A DNA stretch of 64,000 nt. Origin: CAZYFH01 sp965249175. Lineage in GTDB: Bacteria; Acidobacteriota; Vicinamibacteria; Vicinamibacterales; UBA8438. The stretch spans positions 6,262,001-6,326,000 of the forward strand of contig OZ252227.1 of NCBI GenBank assembly GCA_965249175.1, written 5' to 3'. The notes beneath the pieces are model-generated. The model did not search any database and was not told the DNA's origin. It saw nothing but the letters and a program-made list of their open reading frames with translations. The translations under genes were made by a program, and so were the position numbers. The first letter of the stretch is position 1; each line of letters opens with the position of its first letter. Below, piece by piece: positions 62,355 to 64,000 of this stretch.

Positions 62355-63651
62355 TTACTGACCTGCATCGGTACTGAGAAGGTCGAGAGGACTTCGCGCC
62401 GGCCTCCGCAGTTCTTTGACGACGTGTGTGTAGATCATCGTCGTCTCCACGTTGACGTGACCCAGGTAGTCCTGGATCTGCCGGATGTCGACACCGTTGA
62501 GCAGCAGGTGCGTTGCAAAACTGTGTCTCAACGTGTGGACGGAAACGGGCTTGTGGATGTGAGCCCTTCGGGCCGCCGCCTTGACGCCCTCTGGACGACC
62601 GAGTCATGGACGTGGTGGCGCCGCACAATGCCGGCCCGAGGGTCGGTTGCCAACGTCTTGCTTGGGAAGACCCAGAACCGCGCCAGCTCTCGGCCCGCGT
62701 TCGGATACCTACGTTCCAGGGCATCGGGCATCCAGACGCCGGCGAGTCCCGATCTGCGGTCGGCTCCGTAGACCGTCTCGGAACTCCGCAGTTGAGCCCG
62801 CAACTCCTCCCGGCCCACTTCCGCCAACAGCGTCGACCTGTCCTTGTTTCCCTTCCCACTGCGGACAAAGACCAAGCCCTGATCGAAGTCGAGGTCCTTC
62901 ACGCGCAGTTGGCAACACTCAGAGACCCGCAATCCTCCTCCGTAGATCAGCGCGGCCATGAGCCAAGTCCTCCCGCGCAGGCCGCCCAGGAACGCCGCGG
63001 TCTCCGGAATGCTCAGGACGACCGGCAGCCGCGACCCGCGCTTTGCCCTCGCCGTCGAGGATAAGTCCTCCACCGCCACACCCAGCACCTCCCGGCGGAG
63101 GAACAGAATGGCGGACAGCGCCTGGTTTTGACTGCTGGCCGACACCCGGCGCCGCACGGCCAGATGCGTCAGATAATCTCGTACGGCGACCGAGTCGACC
63201 GGCGGATGCGGCGCGTTCTGCCGCTCGGCCACATAGGCAAAAGAAACGCCGCACCCAGTCCGCATACGTGCGCTCGGTGCGGGAGGAGTAGTGCCTGGTC
63301 CTGATGCGCCGTTGCAGTTCTTCCAGCGCCGCCAGCGGATTCGTTCCGCCGTGCTCGTCCACGACGGCGCTGGCCGGCCGGCGATGCCAGTCTGTTCGCT
63401 TCAGGAAATTGACAAAGAACATCCGTAAAGCCTGCTCGGCCCTGGCGCACCTGCCACTCCTGGACGCGGCCTTTGCGCTCCAAGTCCTCACAGAACCGCC
63501 GAACCTGGTCCGCCAGGGGTTCGTCAGAAGCCTTCCTCATCAGGAATCGGCGCACCCAGCGCACGCAGTGCGGCGCCGCGTTCTCTCGGACCAGTCGCCC
63601 TCGGAGTAGGAACTCGCCGAACGGCTGGAGCGACGATTCGAGCTCACGCAT
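62355..63651 (-). pseudogene. Integron-type tyrosine recombinase (IntI-like) with three apparent frameshifts
   Basis: Pieced together from ATG 63651: SLQPFGEFLLRGRLVRENAAP and ADQVRRFCEDLERKGRVQEW (frame 1), then RMFFVNFLKRTDWHRRPAS and RTRHYSSRTERTYADWVRRFF (frame 2 from about 63440), then AERQNAPHPPVDSVAVRDYL to RRHHVHDSVVQRA (frame 3 from about 63240), and finally VSVHTLRHSFATHLLLNGVDI and GHVNVETTMIYTHV to TAA 62355 (from about 62578). The DPRAG...RRHH stretch is the extra patch of integron integrases; the catalytic LRHSF, GH and Tyr are present in the last piece. All three breaks would have to be repaired for activity. No attC array is visible in the window. Confidence 0.85.
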
Positions 63652-64000
63652 GGTCCACCCGGACTCATGTCGAGGCAATCTGCTTGCCACCACTACGATC
63701 GCATCGTAAGTCGTGGAGCAGCAGCGGCTTGTCGAGTCGGCGCCACCGGTAGCGGTCGCTTCGGTTCGCCTCGCATCGCCAAACAGGAACCGTGCGTTGA
63801 CACGCATCGCAGCGAATGGCGCACGCCAGATATCCCTGGAATCACCAGCACATCGCGCATGCGCCAATTCACGGACAATGGACAGTGCGAATCCGGTAAA
63901 CCTCTGTCGTCATTCGCATTTGACCGGAAACGAGTCGCCCGGCCAGAATGCCAGCGGAAAAGGATTTACACGCCATCGGTTGGATGTGTCGAACGCAAAA
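63652..64000. other. Region upstream of the integrase remnant, no supported gene
   Basis: No convincing coding frame to the window end. TGCGAAT (63886-63892) and ATTCGCA (63912-63918) form an inverted repeat with a 19-bp loop. TGTCCATTGTCCG-like sequence (63870-63885, minus strand) recalls mobile-element ends, and CAATGGACAATG occurs again near 37.97 kb. An attI site might be here but cannot be assigned. Confidence 0.4.

Overview
The window is high-GC chromosomal DNA with densely packed genes. It looks like an uncultured Acidobacteriota, most likely Vicinamibacteria-like. The evidence is gene content: DUF1592/DUF1552 pairs, a DUF1501 plus DUF1549/DUF1553 pair, several PQQ-type quinoproteins, three paralogs of a lineage-expanded exported family (LQGVW...YACHEGN), many Tat/Sec-exported hydrolases and a form II CoxL. 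This placement is inference; no rRNA, tRNA or CRISPR array was seen.

Layout. 1-3.3 kb: a 5'-truncated DUF1592 protein and its DUF1552 partner. 3.35-7.0 kb (minus): a cupin and a TetR/ABC exporter operon. 7.1-8.9 kb: a Tat-exported linalool dehydratase/isomerase-like protein with a suspect C-terminus. 9.0-13.7 kb (minus): two tandem lipoprotein carboxylesterases and a beta-lactamase-fold hydrolase, with REP-like palindromes nearby. 13.8-14.04 kb: a chimeric remnant ending in a quinoprotein C-terminus. 14.2-17.4 kb: MscS channel, metallo-beta-lactamase-fold hydrolase and esterase. 17.4-25.0 kb (minus): dehydrogenase, DUF1501, cytochrome/DUF1549/DUF1553, a GVW-family protein and a cyclase-family protein. 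25.2-31.5 kb: two more GVW-family genes, a beta-barrel, a propeller protein, PilZ, a MmyB-type regulator opposite DUF2834, and YciI. 31.5-39.6 kb: a quinoprotein, a small-ORF/nucleotidyltransferase pair, an ECF sigma/anti-sigma pair, a broken quinoprotein fusion and an ankyrin protein. 39.7-44.5 kb: a complete DUF1592/DUF1552 pair and an HTH-HicB/HicA module. 44.8-48.5 kb: a three-subunit molybdenum hydroxylase. 48.5-52.7 kb: Crp-like regulator, two STAS proteins and a CHASE2 cyclase, a plausible cAMP circuit. 52.8-53.4 kb: two truncated genes meeting tail to tail. 53.8-62.3 kb: a same-strand cluster of two kinase-like secreted paralogs, beta-propeller phytase, PhoD, a quinoprotein-like propeller and a calcineurin-like phosphoesterase. 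62.35-63.65 kb: an integron-type integrase broken by three apparent frameshifts.

Main discoveries. (1) A family of non-autonomous transposable elements: two 158-bp copies with CTAG duplications and one 84-bp internally deleted copy. One 158-bp copy sits in frame inside a signal-peptide coding region; excising it with one CTAG removes exactly 54 codons and restores a textbook signal peptide. (2) An exported kinase-like/phytase/PhoD cluster that could be an undescribed extracytoplasmic phosphate or phosphorylation system. (3) A quinoprotein fused to a TolB/FlgO-like N-terminus, carrying a 33-bp repeat array and an amber stop where its paralog has Gln. (4) A HicB antitoxin carrying an extra N-terminal winged-helix-like domain, with a clear dyad at its promoter.
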